From Prunella strophiata (taxonomy: Eukaryota; Chordata; Aves; Passeriformes; Prunellidae): 64,000 nt of DNA. Position 1 is the stretch's first letter. The number at the start of each line of letters is the position of its first letter. The stretch spans positions 85,573,309 through 85,637,308 of the forward strand of contig JAZBQD010000015.1 in the NCBI GenBank assembly GCA_036583965.1, written 5' to 3'. Positions 26,401-39,916 of the stretch are shown one piece after another. The notes beneath the pieces were generated by a model, which had not been told where the DNA came from, searched no databases, and saw only the letters and a program-made list of their open reading frames with translations. Position numbers and translations under genes: made by a program.

Positions 26401-27483
26401 GTGATGTCTCAGCTCTCTCACAGCTCCAAAGTGGAGAAAGGAGACAGCCAACAGGGGTGCCAGTTCAGAACACTGAATTCCTGTTCTCCCCTTTCAATCA
26501 AGATTTTCTGCAATAAAGGAGTACCGAGTCACCAAAAGAACGATTCTCAGATGAATTATTCTCAGATGCCAAGACAGTCTTGGAGCTGGGGCAGCAGGAG
26601 CCAGCAGCAGTGCTATCAGAGGCAACATGTACCAGTCCAGCTGAGCAATGGGACCTGAAGTGTGGTGGGGACATTTGCTCACTTCTCATCCGAGGAAGGA
26701 GGCTGGCTTGTATCAGGAATCAAAGCCATGTAACAGAAGAAACTCCTGTGAGAGGGTAGCAAGGCAGTGCAGCATGGCTCTGAAATTGCCTAAAATCTCG
26801 ATGAAGTGGAGCAGGATTTACATATAAATGATGTCAAACAAACATATTCCCTGTAATGCTTTGCCAGTAACCACCTCAACATTATTCATTTTGATATCAT
26901 TCCACGCTGTGAAAACATGCATGAGCCAGAAGAGCTTTACTATGTTCTACAGGGTAGAAAAAACTATTATAAATAAAACCAAAAGCAAATAGTCAGTATT
27001 ATATATTGGCAATTTACTTGATAATGGCCCACATAGTTACAACCAGCATCCCTTATGTCAGAAGTTTCATGCCACAAGTGCCCTCACAGTTTAAAATAGA
27101 ACTACTCTGGTATGCTCTGTTGAATTACCAAATAACTGAATAATAATAATTTAAAAGGAATTAGAAAAAAACTAAGCTTCAATTTACAATAATTTGCAAC
27201 TGAACACTGAAATTTTTAAATCTCTCAGGCTTTTTAATCCACATTTCAGAAGGTTCCTGATTTTTTTCTCTCCCTACAAACAGACAAACATTTTTGCATC
27301 ATTATCAGTAGCAGCACCAGTGATTCATACTTACTTTACTCTCTCAGAAAGCCTCAAATGCTCTGCAGATTGAAGTGTATGAAATTCTGACCCTACGTAT
27401 AACACCAGGCAGTGGAAACATTATCTGTTAAAAATCAGGAAGAGGGACATATGATTAATCTCTTGATTTTCTGCAGAGAGAAA

Positions 27484-27532
27484 GGTTATAGCAATATTTA
27501 ACTTGAGGTTATAGCAATATTTAACAACTTGA
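27484..27532 (+). repeat. Tandem duplication, two copies of a 23-26 bp unit
   Basis: The unit GGTTATAGCAATATTTAAC plus CTTGA-type ending occurs twice in a row. The second copy has three extra bases (ACA/CAA) before the final CTTGA. This is a recent local duplication with little divergence. Confidence 0.92.
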
Positions 27533-27989
27533 GACAACAAATATTCATGGGAAGATGGCATTCATGGTAATTGGTAGTGTGTTCTCAGAGAATGGATTTT
27601 TTCCCCATACTATCTTCATAAGTAAAGACACTTTGCCAGCTAATTCATCTCTCTACTTGTCTGTTCAACAATTTAAAATCATCATCCATTGTTTTTTATA
27701 TGACAACAATAGACATGGTGAAACCCCTGGTGGATTTCATTAAGTTTTTGGCAAATCTTCCCTTTTTGAGATTAAATCTTTGTCTCTTTTTGGGAAGTGG
27801 ATGAACATTTAAGGTTTACAGTGAGTAGATACTTAAGCTTCAGGGGCTTAAACTACATGTATGGCTCAAATTGGAGTTTCTCAGAAGGCTTGGCTGTTTT
27901 CCCTGGAGACTGAACATCTGTTTGATCTCTACTGGAAGACTATGCACTGTGAGATCCCCTTAACTGAAGATGTCCCCAGCATTTACATG

Positions 27990-28420
27990 CTGCTTCTGGG
28001 ACTTGCCTTGTGAACTGCCTTGTCCCCAGGAAGCACTGCTATCAGTGGCAGTGCATAAATCAGAACTGGAACTTTGATGTAAATGGGGCTGAATCCATTA
28101 ATTGCTTTAAAAGTCTTTGTGATTTGCATTGTCCCAGAGGACATGCAGTTATAGTGATTCAAAGATCGTACCACTCTTTGATGTTGCCAGGGCTGGATTC
28201 ATTATTGCCTGGAATTGTAAGAACAAAGCTTTACATGGACACTGGAAATTAGCTGGGAGCCAGTGCAAGGATGGGACCCATGTTATATCCTTCTCCAGGC
28301 TTAACGAGCCTTGGAAGATCCCAGCACTTTCTTGGTACACAGGAGTTTACTTTCTTTTCTGGATTGCTGTCAGCCTGGTTTGTGAAGTATCAGGATAACA
28401 GCCCATGTGCAAGTCTGCCT
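27990..28420. repeat. Possible old interspersed repeat (unidentified)
   Basis: The segment has higher GC than its flanks, several overlapping short ORFs on both strands with no shared domain, and a stretch (GCTGGGAGCCAGTGCAAGGA) that resembles text seen in old vertebrate retroelement copies. I cannot name the family. It may instead be unique sequence. Confidence 0.3.
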
Positions 28421-28939
28421 TATTGCACACGAGGCAGTCTCTCTGAACATCTTTTAACTGTAAATCACCTTTCAGCTTGTGCTTAGAGTCTCCAAAAGCT
28501 GTAGAGATATCTTTGCTCACAGATAGATCCTTCAACTCCAGAGTTTAAGTCCCATTGTTCAGAAATTGTACTCAGACTTCAGAGCTCAAAGTCGTACTGT
28601 ATGTGCAAATTTTAGTTTAGCTCTGTGGACCAAAAAAAAAAAGTCTATTACTTTCTCAGGATTCACTTAATTCATTATACTGTGTAGAAAGCTAACACAT
28701 ATGTAAGAAAGAAATCAGATTCCTTTTGTGGGCTACACAGAAATGATTTTAAAATATACACATAGAAAGGAAAAATGGGCAACAAAATAACAGTAATGAA
28801 ATCAATAATAATAATAGTAATTAGCAATTCCTTTCAGTTTTCCAGGCTGGGCAAGGAAGAGTTAAAACAGTTTGTACCAATTATTGACTACAAGATCTGC
28901 AAATGATTGCATAAAATTTCCAAAATATGCCTGCAAGCT

Positions 28940-29290
28940 TCTATTATTGATGTTGTGCCCCAGGACATGCACATATGGATTTAATTGTCTAAAGTGTTTT
29001 ATTAATTAAATTGCTATGATTTACCTCTCCCATGTTAGCATTTACAGTTTATGAAACAGCTCGTAATTAGGAAATGACTATACTGATGTTGCTTGTTTAC
29101 TTTGCAAGCAATACATAATAGTGCCACATTCCTCTTTTTAAACCTACCCTCCCAGGCTACCTTTTTTTCTAGCCCGATTAATAGGCAACTGCTGCTGGTG
29201 CGTTAAATTGCTTTTTGGATATGTTTAGGGGCGAAGATAACTGCCAGGGCTACTACTGCTGGTGGAGTGCACAGCAGCATTCTTCTTCCT
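28940..29290. promoter_or_regulatory. Candidate conserved non-coding element
   Basis: The block contains TTTTATTAATTAAATTG (homeodomain-like), CAATTATTGA-type cores nearby, TCGTAATTAGGAAATGAC, CCCGATTAATAGG and GCGTTAAATTG. The motif density and absence of repeat similarity suggest a regulatory element, but no alignment supports it here. Confidence 0.35.
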
Positions 29291-29799
29291 AGACTGGAAG
29301 CTTCATCCAGGGCTCAGTGAAGTTAGCAGACCTCTTACATTGGTGTGTTTTGGAAATGTCCCAGCAAGCAAAAATTAGTCTTTTTTTCCCCTAAATACAG
29401 TATCATGTTGATTGTGGAACATCCAGAATACTCTAACCAGATCCATACTGCTTTATTCTCAGAGACAAGGTTTTGTGTTTTCTTTACTGACTCAGAAAGA
29501 TTTTCTAAGATACTCATGAATAAATGCCCTGAAGTTGCACAATTGGATTTATCCAAATGAAAGAGAGACTGTAAGTTTAATGTGGAAGAACATTTGCAAA
29601 TGAGTAGATCAAAGGTGCATCAAAAGGTTACTTAGCTGATGAAATGGATAATCCATCTCTGTCTGAAAGTTAGTATCCTTAAATTTATAATTAAATTCTA
29701 CAGTCTCGAATTTTGCACATTTTTTTGTTTACTTGGAGAATGCAGACACCATTTAAATGACCCATATGTATACATGGAGGAGAAGAGAGAAGAATGGAG

Positions 29800-29857
29800 T
29801 GTTATTATAGCAGGCAGTTGGACTTGATGATTGTTGTGGGTCCCTTCCAAATGAAAT
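29800..29857 (+). mobile_element. CR1 LINE 3' end, very short, plus orientation
   Basis: The stretch GCAGGCAGTTGGACTTGATG followed by GTGGGTCCCTTCCAA is the typical end of a CR1 3' UTR. It runs straight into a pentamer array starting at 29858. Only about 60 bp of the element can be recognised; the rest was either never inserted (5' truncation) or has decayed. Confidence 0.8.
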
Positions 29858-29940
29858 TTCTATTCTATTCTATTCTATTCTATTCTATTCTATTCTATTC
29901 TATTCTATTCTATTCTATTCTATTCTATTCTATTCTATTC
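29858..29940 (+). repeat. (TATTC)n pentanucleotide microsatellite, 83 bp
   Basis: Sixteen perfect TATTC units follow a leading TTC. The array sits exactly where the ATTCTATG-type tail of the adjacent CR1 would be and has apparently expanded from it. The perfect periodicity suggests recent growth and probable length variation between individuals. Confidence 0.97.
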
Positions 29941-32102
29941 ATGTGTTAAGACCAGAATGAAAGAGAATGATCTCTTGAGTAAAATTTGCCACAAAATGTC
30001 ACTTGCTAGCATATATAAATATTCCTACTCTTTTTCTATTCTCCTACTCTTCACACTGGGATAAGCATTGCCTCTTGTGCTCCCATAAATTCCAAAAGCC
30101 TTTACAGTCCTTGCTGATGCCAAACAACTCAGTTCTCTGCTCTCACCAGCCTCCTACTGAGTTCAGGGAGAGTAGGGATGGGCACAATGCAATTGATGTC
30201 TTTTATTCAACTTAAATGCGTGCTGGCTCGTTTGTCATGCAAGCTAAAACTCACATGCATCTTTGGTTGAAAGTTGCATTTAAAAAAAAGATATTTTGCA
30301 AAGGAAAGGAGATATGAGGGATGAGAAACAGGACTTGAGATCTTAATATAAAAACTGGTCCTTTCCTCTGAAAGTGAATTTAAATCTTCATATGAAACAA
30401 AATTCTTGCCCTGCTTAAGATTTCATGTTATTAGTCTAGCAGTGCAGTAGATATCTGGGTGGTGTCACATCTTGGATTCCCCTGCTAATGTAATGTTTAA
30501 TAAAGCCTTTCACTAGACACCAGAATATAAAGTGATTTTTCAGCTAGCTACTGTCGTTGTTCTTAGCAGCCTTGGACTGTTTTAGCAGTTCTGGTAAAAC
30601 ATGAGGTTCTCTTAGAAATTTTTGCTGCCCCAATGGCTTGTTGAGCCTTTGGTGTGCACTGAATTATTTTCCAAAGTGTTACATTAATAAAGGGGCTTTT
30701 GTGAGAGGTCATTAAATAGGATTTACTGACTCTGTTGTCTCGACTTTGGTTGTGTTTGATGAATGAGTGAGGTCATGTTCATCTTGAGTTGGGCTGATAA
30801 GTTAGTTTCTTCCTCCTCCTTTGCTATCTCTGTAATAGGAATGGAAAATTTCTGTGATTAAGAAATGCACTAGAAGAGAGCTAAAAGAGAGATAAATAGG
30901 GAGTTTTCAGGTGGAGCCTTATTTAATGTCTCAAAATGTTCATCAAAGCCAGTCTTATGAAGTCTGCTAGGCAGGCAACATCTTTGAAAAACAGATGCTC
31001 ATTGTAGGTGCAAAAACCCTGAGAATGCTGACCAAAATACCACTGTTCCCTCTGAGACAGACTCCCATGTGACACAAATTTTCCTTATTCCAGGCCAAGT
31101 TATTCAAACATTAACAAATTAGTCTCATGCTGGTTTACTCTTGTAAGTACACTGGTTATCTTATTGGTACAATCACAGTTATGGAAATAGCAATTTCATA
31201 CGAGTCAGGATAGATCCTTCTACATAAAACTACTGGCAGAAAAATAAAAAGTCTAATCTTTGTCTGCCATTTGCAAAGTTGCAGTGGATTAAGAATATGG
31301 ACATACCCTAGATTTATCTATCCTTAGGAAATGCAAAATGGGTTATTATTCTACACTTGCAGGAGTACCCAAGCCACACTGATTTAGTGCTATCTGTTCA
31401 GCCCCTTATTCCTCTTTGATTGATGGAGAGTGACAGGAAGGTGATTTGGAGGAGAAGCCTGATCTGGGTCTAGGTTATTGCTGTAGAGCCTGTGAAAACT
31501 CTCCTGTGTAGTGAGTTGGGTACAGGCCATGTTCTGTGTCAGCTTTTCATTCCATCTGAAAATCAGCCATGCACATCTGCTTGGTGCTCTGGTTTTCCTA
31601 AGGGTAAACACATGAATGAAAGCCAAAGAGTCCCAACACATCTCACAGGGGTCCTTACCTGTAGCCACTGCTGCCTTCCACCCACTGCTGAGAAAGCCTA
31701 GCAAGATGTATTGGAAAGCCCAGCTTCCTGCTCTTGGAGTGGCAAAGTTTGCTTTCCTCACAGCTGGGAAGCTTTGAGTAGACTGCTCCTAAACCATGTC
31801 ACAGGCTGTTCTCTTTGTGAATGCTAATGCACAGAGTCACCTCCTTCACCATCACGTACATGCTTCAGGCATCCCACACCTTCACAAGGTGATTTCATTA
31901 GGATTCCAATTAAAAGCATGCAAAGGAATATCTCTGTTGCTCTTTTCCCTGTAAATATTATAACTTCAGTTTGCTCCTGGAATTTCAAAGCCTGTATCTG
32001 TGCAATTAAAGTACCAATTAACTGCTTTTCAGTTTCATTTTCTCATTCACTTCTGGGTAAACTCCCTTACTATAGCTAATAATAATAAAAATGAACTAAT
32101 CA

Positions 32103-32129
32103 GAAAAAAAAAAAAAAAGAAAAAAAGAA
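32103..32129 (+). repeat. A-rich run interrupted by G
   Basis: A run of about 16 A, then G, then further A runs. It extends a chance ORF (32000-32212) with a lysine stretch. Confidence 0.88.
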
Positions 32130-35100
32130 ATGCACGAAATCCTCAAAGATATGATCTAACCTTTATGGGACTCAGAAAACCACTTAGTACCAGCACTTGT
32201 TATAATGTTTAGCTCCATGAGGGCAGCAGCGGTATACCTACTACCACAATGGTTTTGCCTCTTTAGAATATTAATTGATTGAATTTAAAATGGCAACATC
32301 AGTGTCAGCATGACATCTTGAAATCCCTGCCATGATTTTCAGCATGTGTACAGAGCATTTCTGGCTGGAGCAGCATGTGGACAGCCTCTGGCTGGTGCAG
32401 AGCTCTGCTTGATCTCTCTGCTTGGCTGCTGGAAGCCCTAAAGTGTTTTCTTCCCCTTGTGGAACAACTCACCTTTGCTGTAATGGACAATGTAGCAAGC
32501 AAAAAGCACTGGATATGGGTAATGCTGCTGTGCACTCCTGCACCCTGTTGAAGCTGTTTGCTTCTCAACTAAAATATGACAGAGAAAAATTAATTTAGTA
32601 CGTTTTAACAGAAGACTGTTTTTAAAGGCATGCATACATATCTTGCCACCAAACAATTTTTTTTTCAACAACAGAAATTCCTAACTGAGGGCTTGGTACA
32701 AAGCCCAAGAGACGCAAGGACAGTGATTTCTGCTTACTTCTTTAGGCTATGGATGAAGCCCTTCAAGCAAATATTATTTTTCTCTCACCCACAATTCATG
32801 TAAGTGACATGTAGAATCTCTGATCCAAAAAATTTTTCCATAAATTGTGCTTTGTAAGAAATAAGGAGCAGGAGTTTTTCCCATGCCTTGTCACATCTAA
32901 AATATACCTGATGCTGTGAAGTACTGCATATTACTGTGGCCATAAATGTAAAAAGATCTCCTCTGTTTATATGCAGGATCAGATGTTTAGAAATGCTCCT
33001 CTTGCACAGGAGGACCAAATTACATAGCCAGAGCTGTGAGACCTGTCCTTGGATGGCATCAGTTGTAGCAGTCCTCTGGTGGCCTTAAGGCAGGATATGA
33101 TGGCTGTGGATCCATACCATGGCTTCTAACATCCATCACCACACTAGTCCATTTTCGCTGTGGTCTCTTTTCTGAGCCACAAATAAAGGTTGTCATTTCA
33201 GGTGTCCAGAAACAGAAGTTAAGCCCCTTTTTTTTGAGCCTTCACTTGAAAATTTAGCCTCATATATGCCTCTGTCAGGTAGCCATGAATAAATGCTACA
33301 GCAACAGGGAGGTTCCGGCACAAGTGGAAGCCACACTTGGCACCCAGGAAAAGATAAATCCATGCCATTTTCCCCTTCCATTTTATCTCTTGCGACAATA
33401 TTCATTGGCCCCAAGTGACATATTTTATGATGTCCTTTTTTTATTAAGCACTAAGCCAAACCTGTATTTCTCCAGAGCACTAAGAGGCCACCAGTGTGAA
33501 TGTCATTAACATGCTAAAGAGTTCTGCTTCAAGAATAGTGTGACCTGTTCGTTTGTATGTTAATAGAGCTCATGTCTAGAAAGATTGGAAGGCAAGTCTT
33601 CCACCAGGCACAGCCTGCTCCTGAGGACAATGGACGGGGCTCCTGTGAAATAACAACAGCAATAATAATAAAGTTGATGACTTTCCCCTTTTATAGCACC
33701 CTTCATTCACACAACTCCAAGAACCCAGAAAATTAATTAGGCCTGACAACAATTCTGGTACATTGCATACAATCTGTTGCGGGATCTGAGAGAGTGTAGG
33801 TGGAAAAAGAGTGAGATTTGCCCTTAACTCCAAGGGAAGTCAATGGGAGAGCTGTGGATAGAAGCTGTAGTCCCAATTCATACTTCCCTGAAGTCAGACT
33901 ATAAGGCAACTTTGTCTAGACAGTGCAAAGAACACAGGGAGTTTAGAAGATGGAGAAAGAAATTTATCAGAAATAAAATATCCATATCAGTTATTAATTT
34001 TCAGTCTGGGTTCCTGAAATCAGCTTCTGTACAAACACATAAATAAAACTGCCCTGCTTTTCAGTGGCACTGAGCATACACAGCTAGATCTCAGTTTAAG
34101 TCTAGGCATCTCAGTATGAATTTAAATTTCTTGTTGAATGGATCTGGGATTCAAACTGGTGGCAATTCAGCACCACAACTAATGGAATCTGGTTATTTTC
34201 TTGATGTGCTACTGATCTGTCTGTGTTGTGGTTAAGGTGCAACATGTCCTTGTTATACTAATAGAGCCATAGGTCTATAATAGGTCTATTTTACTCATAG
34301 GATCAGGTTATGCTGCAAAGATGTTTGGCTGTCAGGCAGAACCACTGATGAGAGCTCCAAGTCCTGTGCAGCTTCAGTGGCATCACCTGAGTGCAGGAGT
34401 CACCATAGTCTGTGGAACTCTTCCTCATACTTACCCAGGAACCCAAATCCTTCTATAAGCACAAATTCATCCCCATTTTGTGGTTACATCCCCCCTGCAG
34501 GATTTAAATGGATATATAAGTGCACTCCTATCAGCAATATTAAGTATTTTGAAATAAACTCAAAAGACTCACTGCAGAGAATGGAAAAGGTTGTCTCTGC
34601 TTCTTACCCCAATTTCTTTGTCATGTAGATAGAATTAAGGGGAAGGAAAGGATCAAATAAATTGCTCTTCCTTACTGGGTCCAGATTTAAAAATATGCCT
34701 CCCCAGGAAAGCTGTGAATTGCACATTCCCAGCTCAGTACTTGCTCTAGACAGTTTTCTGTATCACACAAACTGTGTAAATGGGCTGACTGAAAGCAGGT
34801 CAGGGCAGCAAAGTTGAAGTTTTGCTCTGTCCCCAGATTTGCATGTTTTGCAACTCATGACATCCTTGATTTTCCTTGTCGGTCATTCATGGGGACTGAT
34901 AAACAGAACAAAGCAGGTGCTTCTGTGTAGCAGCAAAAGTTAAATCTTTAATCAGGAGATTATGTGTCTCAGCCCTATACCTGTGTTCATTTGTGCACTT
35001 GCTGCTGGGCTAACAGTGGATGCAGAGCAGACCATGAAACCAACAGCATCTTTGCCCTGAAGAGCATTTAATCTGAGGGACAAGGAGAAGCAACAAGTCA

Positions 35101-35626
35101 TACATATAATTAGTTTGCAATAGGAATAAGGCAGTTTCATCTGGCTGATTACAAGGATATGTATTTAAATGAAGAATTTAGGGGAAAAAAAGTAATTGCT
35201 TTACTGAAATAATGTCAGGTACCTGGGAAGAGATGCATAAAAAAGACTTAAAATTAATCATTAGGCAGGAATCAGAAGAGACCTCACACACCAAGGATTT
35301 TCTTGCTGCATTCAGATGAAGCCAAAAGTTGGTACTGTATAATTACAAGATTTTTTTTTTTTTAATTCAGATGGAAAGTGTCTAAAACTGCTGCATAATC
35401 TGCACTTTTGGCTCTCATCCATGCCATGGTCTAGCCACATTGTGTAGAAATTCTTCCTGTTTTTCTTCAAGGATTTCCTATTTTATGCTAAGGATTAATG
35501 TTGTCTATCACTCAACAATATATCAAATTACCTAATTTACCCAGCAAGGTAAATATTAGACAATGACCAGAAATACCACTTGATAAAGTAACAGTAGAGT
35601 CTAATAACAGGGGGTTTTATCAAAAG

Positions 35627-35651
35627 AAAAAAAAAAAAAAAAAAAAAAAAA
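35627..35651 (+). repeat. Poly(A) run, 25 bases
   Basis: A pure A run after a GGGGTTTTATCAAAAG stretch, with no retrocopy seen upstream. Confidence 0.93.
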
Positions 35652-35832
35652 GGAACACTGGGTAATTTCTACTTGATTCCTTTTAAGGTTGGAATGGGTT
35701 GAAGTTTACTTGAATTCAAGGAGATAAAATCAACTAAATCATATTCTGTCTATGGGAACTGAAATCCATGATGTCTAACAATAAAGGGAAAATTTTGAAA
35801 ATCCAAGAGAAAGAGAAAGAAGCATAATGATT

Positions 35833-35866
35833 AAAAAAAAAGAAAAAAGAAAAAAGAAAAAAAGAA
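35833..35866 (+). repeat. (AAAAAAG)n A-rich repeat
   Basis: Runs of six to nine A separated by single G, about 180 bp after a pure poly(A) run. Confidence 0.88.
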
Positions 35867-38800
35867 GCAGAATGGAGGAGACCTAAAACAGGGAAACTGT
35901 TAGAGAACACAACATTTTTGAGAGGGCTTCATGTAAACAATTTTTTTTGGGTGCATCTTTACTTCCATTCATGTTTGTATCTTACAGAGTTCATTCAGGC
36001 TAATTGAACCTGGAACATTTTTCAAAGGTTATTTTGCTAATTACTATATTCAGAGCTTCCCATCAGCCATGCAAGGCTATGCCACTTTAGGCCATTTGAT
36101 ATATCTCAGCCTACTGGTAAAACTAGCAATAAAATTTACTTAACTGGAGAGAGTCATATCAAAACCAGCAATACACTGCTAATTGCAACAATCCAATTTA
36201 GAAGTGACAAACCAGCTAAGGAAAAGTTAGCATCAGCACATGATAGCATTTTTGACCTTCTTCTGAAGGGCAACAACACAGCATTTTGGTACTAATGTGA
36301 GTTAGATTAGGGTTACAAGGTGCTCTGGGAATCACCTGTCAGCTAGAAGTAGAAGAAATTATGTCTATTTTACTAAAATCCAGAGATGTAAATTTTGTTG
36401 CAGGTTGTGTGAAACTGGTTTCCCTAGGTATTTTTAACTTGAGAAACAAACATTTTTAAATTTTTACATTATTTAAAAAGCATATAATTATGTAGTCAGG
36501 TTTCCATCTTGTTTAAGAAGGCAAAACCCCTCCAAAAACTCCTGCATGAGCTCATCTCCAAGGGTGACATAGGAGCACAGTATGTGGGTGTGGAAAAAAA
36601 AAAAAAAGGAAAAAACAGAGAATGTTTAACATTCAGAATTTGTCCACAGCTGATAATTTATTGGAACTCATCTGTAACAAGGTCTGGCACTGATTTATAA
36701 GTTGATTTGAAAAATAAATAAAAGTGATAGAAACCTGCATTTGGTTTTAATGATAGACTGTTGCAGCATGAAAAGTAAGGATATGAAACATTGCAAGGAA
36801 ATTAGATATTATGCCCTGAAGACAACTGCAGCTACCAGCCCATTAATTGTTAGATATTTATTATTAAAAATTTCTTTTCATGAGTGACTGCAGAATATTT
36901 GCACTCTTAAAGTTGTTGAGTTCTGACATGAATGAAGCATATGAAGCTCATTTTTTCTTCCCTCTCTGTGTGTCCATGTGTTTGTGTTTGTGGAGCTGAC
37001 AAGGTAGCTGACCCAAGAATGTGATGAATCTTTCCTGCACAAACCAAACACACAAGTGCTGCTTCTGAATTGAGACTGAATAGAATAATGAATACTGGGA
37101 AGTTTGCTACTGTTCTGAATTTCAATAGCAAAAGGCTTGGCAGTGCTTGGAAAAAAGTCCTTCTGAAAGTAGAGAGGGCCCAGCTCTGTTTCCAGTGAGA
37201 TGAAGAGCATCCTCCAAAAGCTCTGACAATAAGTATGGATAGTGTATAATCTCCTGTGTGTTCCCAGAGCTGAAGCAATTATACACCAAGTGCTGCAGAA
37301 AGGGGGAGACAGGTAGTGAGTCAAAACCAGTAGTGTATATTTAAAAAGTCAAAAAGAAGGGAAATAAAATACCTCTTTAAAAAGTCTTTTAAAGCTCTTG
37401 GCAAACTGAGGCATTATATCATGCCTTAAAAATACAGAGGAAATCCAATGAAATTAACTCTGAAATAAACCAAGTTCACAGAAAGGCAAGACTTTCTAAC
37501 ACATCCTCCTGCTTCTCCACTCCCACCTTAGAAAAACAGCCAGCACTGATGACCTTGTGACAAAGCAGTATCTAAGGAAAAGAGCATGCACAGGAGGCAC
37601 AGGGAGGTGTGTGAGTGTTGATTGCCACATTGACCTGCTGAGTGACTGTGGGTGCTGACCTGCCTGTAGGAATACAGATATTAACACAGCCCTTTCTTTT
37701 AAAAGCATTTTGAGGACAACTAAGGAAAATGGGAAAGGCACAGGGAGAGAAAAACATAATGTTTTATTATTACATGGTTGTTGGATTGTTTTAACATCTA
37801 GACTCACAAAATGTTGCCCAAATACATAAAGAGAAATGGTCCCTATTTCAATCTGCCTATGATTTACCTCAGAATTTGCTATGAATTATTAACAGCAGTT
37901 ATAATAACTAAGTGTGCTAATAATGTGACTACAGAGGCTTAGTGGAGGAAGATAGGATTTAAAATCCTTGCTACTTAGATTGTCTGAGGCAAACCATGAT
38001 GAGCCTGTACAGCATTTGTATCATAAGAGGCAGCTATTGACTTTGTCACCAGGAAGCAATACACACCTCCTTGCTCCTCTTTTCCTTTCAAGGCTGTATA
38101 AACAGTTTATCTGCATTTCTCCATCCTCATTTCACTTGGAAAACTCTCTCTAAGGTTTCATGCTCAACACAACAGGACTTCCAAAAGCAGGGATGTGTTC
38201 AGCTCATGGTAAAAGGTATCTGGTACTTAATCCTTGGGATGTGAACATTTCTCTCTACATAATGAAATATAACTTACAGTTTACATTACTGTTCTTTCCT
38301 TGCTCATATTTCTGAATTGTTTCTACTGAAGATAAAATCAGGGAGGCCAATACTTCCTCTTCAGAACACAGATTTAAAAACAGAGGAACATTTTATGCAG
38401 TGCAAAAAAAAGACAGACAGCTATTAAAGAAGATTCACAGTTATAGGCAAATGTATTAATAGTGGGGTTAGCTCTTGAAATGAGAATTTATAACATGCCT
38501 TAACCTAATCCCTCATTAAGATAATTTATTCTCACCCTCAAGGTCTCACATCACAGCTAGCACTAGGCAAATAATTAGTAACAAACAATTCATTTGATCA
38601 ATTTCAACTCCTCTTTTAAAATGAATTGTCAACCAGTGCAGTACAATTTTCTCAAATATATTTATAATTCAACATTCTTTTCCATTTTTTGTGACGTATT
38701 TGTAGCCTGGTGTTTATCCAGGAAGAGTTGGGTGCTTGATGGAAGCTAGTCAAGGCATTTTGAATTTTACTTGCTGAACACTCATGCTTTCAAGACTCAA

Positions 38801-39876
38801 AAATTATTTCCCCTAAATTAAGTTGATTACATGAACCTTTTAATCCAAAACTCACAGATGACAATGGGAGCTCTTTGCTCTGAGGCCACATTGCCCAAGA
38901 GACTCACAGCTTCCTTTGCAGTGAGGTGAGAGGGAGACCTATTTTTATCCTGCTGCTGAGAAAGCATCCTTGCATAGTGAAGGTTGCAAGCCTAGGTGCT
39001 AATTAAGGTAGCCTTAGGAAGTTGCTGCATCAGAAGCATTTTCTGATGAAACTCCATCAAGTATCCAAACAATTGCTGAAGTACTGACTGTGCTTCTTGC
39101 TCATCTGCCCTTCTGCCTGCTGTGGAGAAACCTGTGGGAGTCTAGTTAGTAAACGTGGCATCCAGAGGACTGAAAGGCTGTGAAATGAATTGGGGTCTCT
39201 GACACAGCCCTATCTGGGCCACCACCACAGCCCTGGAAGGTATTTTCAAACTACATTTTTTCATGTTATATCAGCCAGAATGAGAGCAGTTATCAAGCTA
39301 ATGAAATTAATAAAATAAATAATTAATAAGACAAAGGAAGAGCAATACAGAGGTTATGGTACAAAGGCACTGGGCTGGGATCCAGCAGGTCCACATTAGA
39401 GTCACTCTCTCTTATTTTCCTCTGAAGTGGGGAGAAATATATTGTCATTTTTCACGTGGGGCTGACTGCCTGTTGGTTTGGTTTGCTTCCCATGACAAAG
39501 GTGACTTTGCATCAGAGGGCTGTTTGCAAGGCAGAGCTGGGTACATGTTACCCCAACACAAACAGCCAAAGCTACGTGGTTCTCATAAGCTCCCTAAGAC
39601 AAACACTGTAAATCCAGAAAATTCAATTAAAGTTCCACTTATGAAACTGTGGAGAACAAAGCATAGAACATAACTAAAGCCCTCAGCCTCACCTCATCCT
39701 GCAGAGACGTGAAGCTGTAAATATTCAGTGGCAGACAGGCATTTTAGATCCTCAAATTAAAGACTTTTAAAATAACAATATCCATTTTTCCTTCAGTGTT
39801 TTACCCTTTGCATGCCTGGATACAAAGCAGGGAAAAGGTGTGGGGTGTTTGGGATAGGAAGGGGGGTAGGTGAGTA

Positions 39877-39916
39877 AAGTGACAAACTGGGCTGTTAAGT
39901 GATAAACTGGGCTGTT
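39877..39916 (+). repeat. 20-bp tandem duplication
   Basis: Unit AAGTGACAAACTGGGCTGTT (39877-39896) is followed directly by a second copy with one C-to-T difference (39897-39916). Confidence 0.93.

Larger units (their letters stand above)
26405..29795. other. Non-coding interval, no gene seen
   Basis: There is no supported coding region. It includes a short tandem duplication (27484-27532), a possible unidentified old repeat (27990-28420) and a candidate conserved block (28940-29290). Confidence 0.6.

Noticed and set aside
29858..29940. The evenly spaced array considered as a CRISPR or satellite
   Set aside because: The unit is 5 bp with no spacers, in a vertebrate genome, so it is a microsatellite.
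31390..31761. A 123-codon minus-strand ORF
   Set aside because: No domain, no exon boundaries and no repeat similarity; treated as chance.
36878..37324. A 148-codon minus-strand ORF with Cys and Ser richness
   Set aside because: It has no recognisable family, no splice or poly(A) context, and a second overlapping frame of 123 codons on the same strand. Chance is the simpler explanation.
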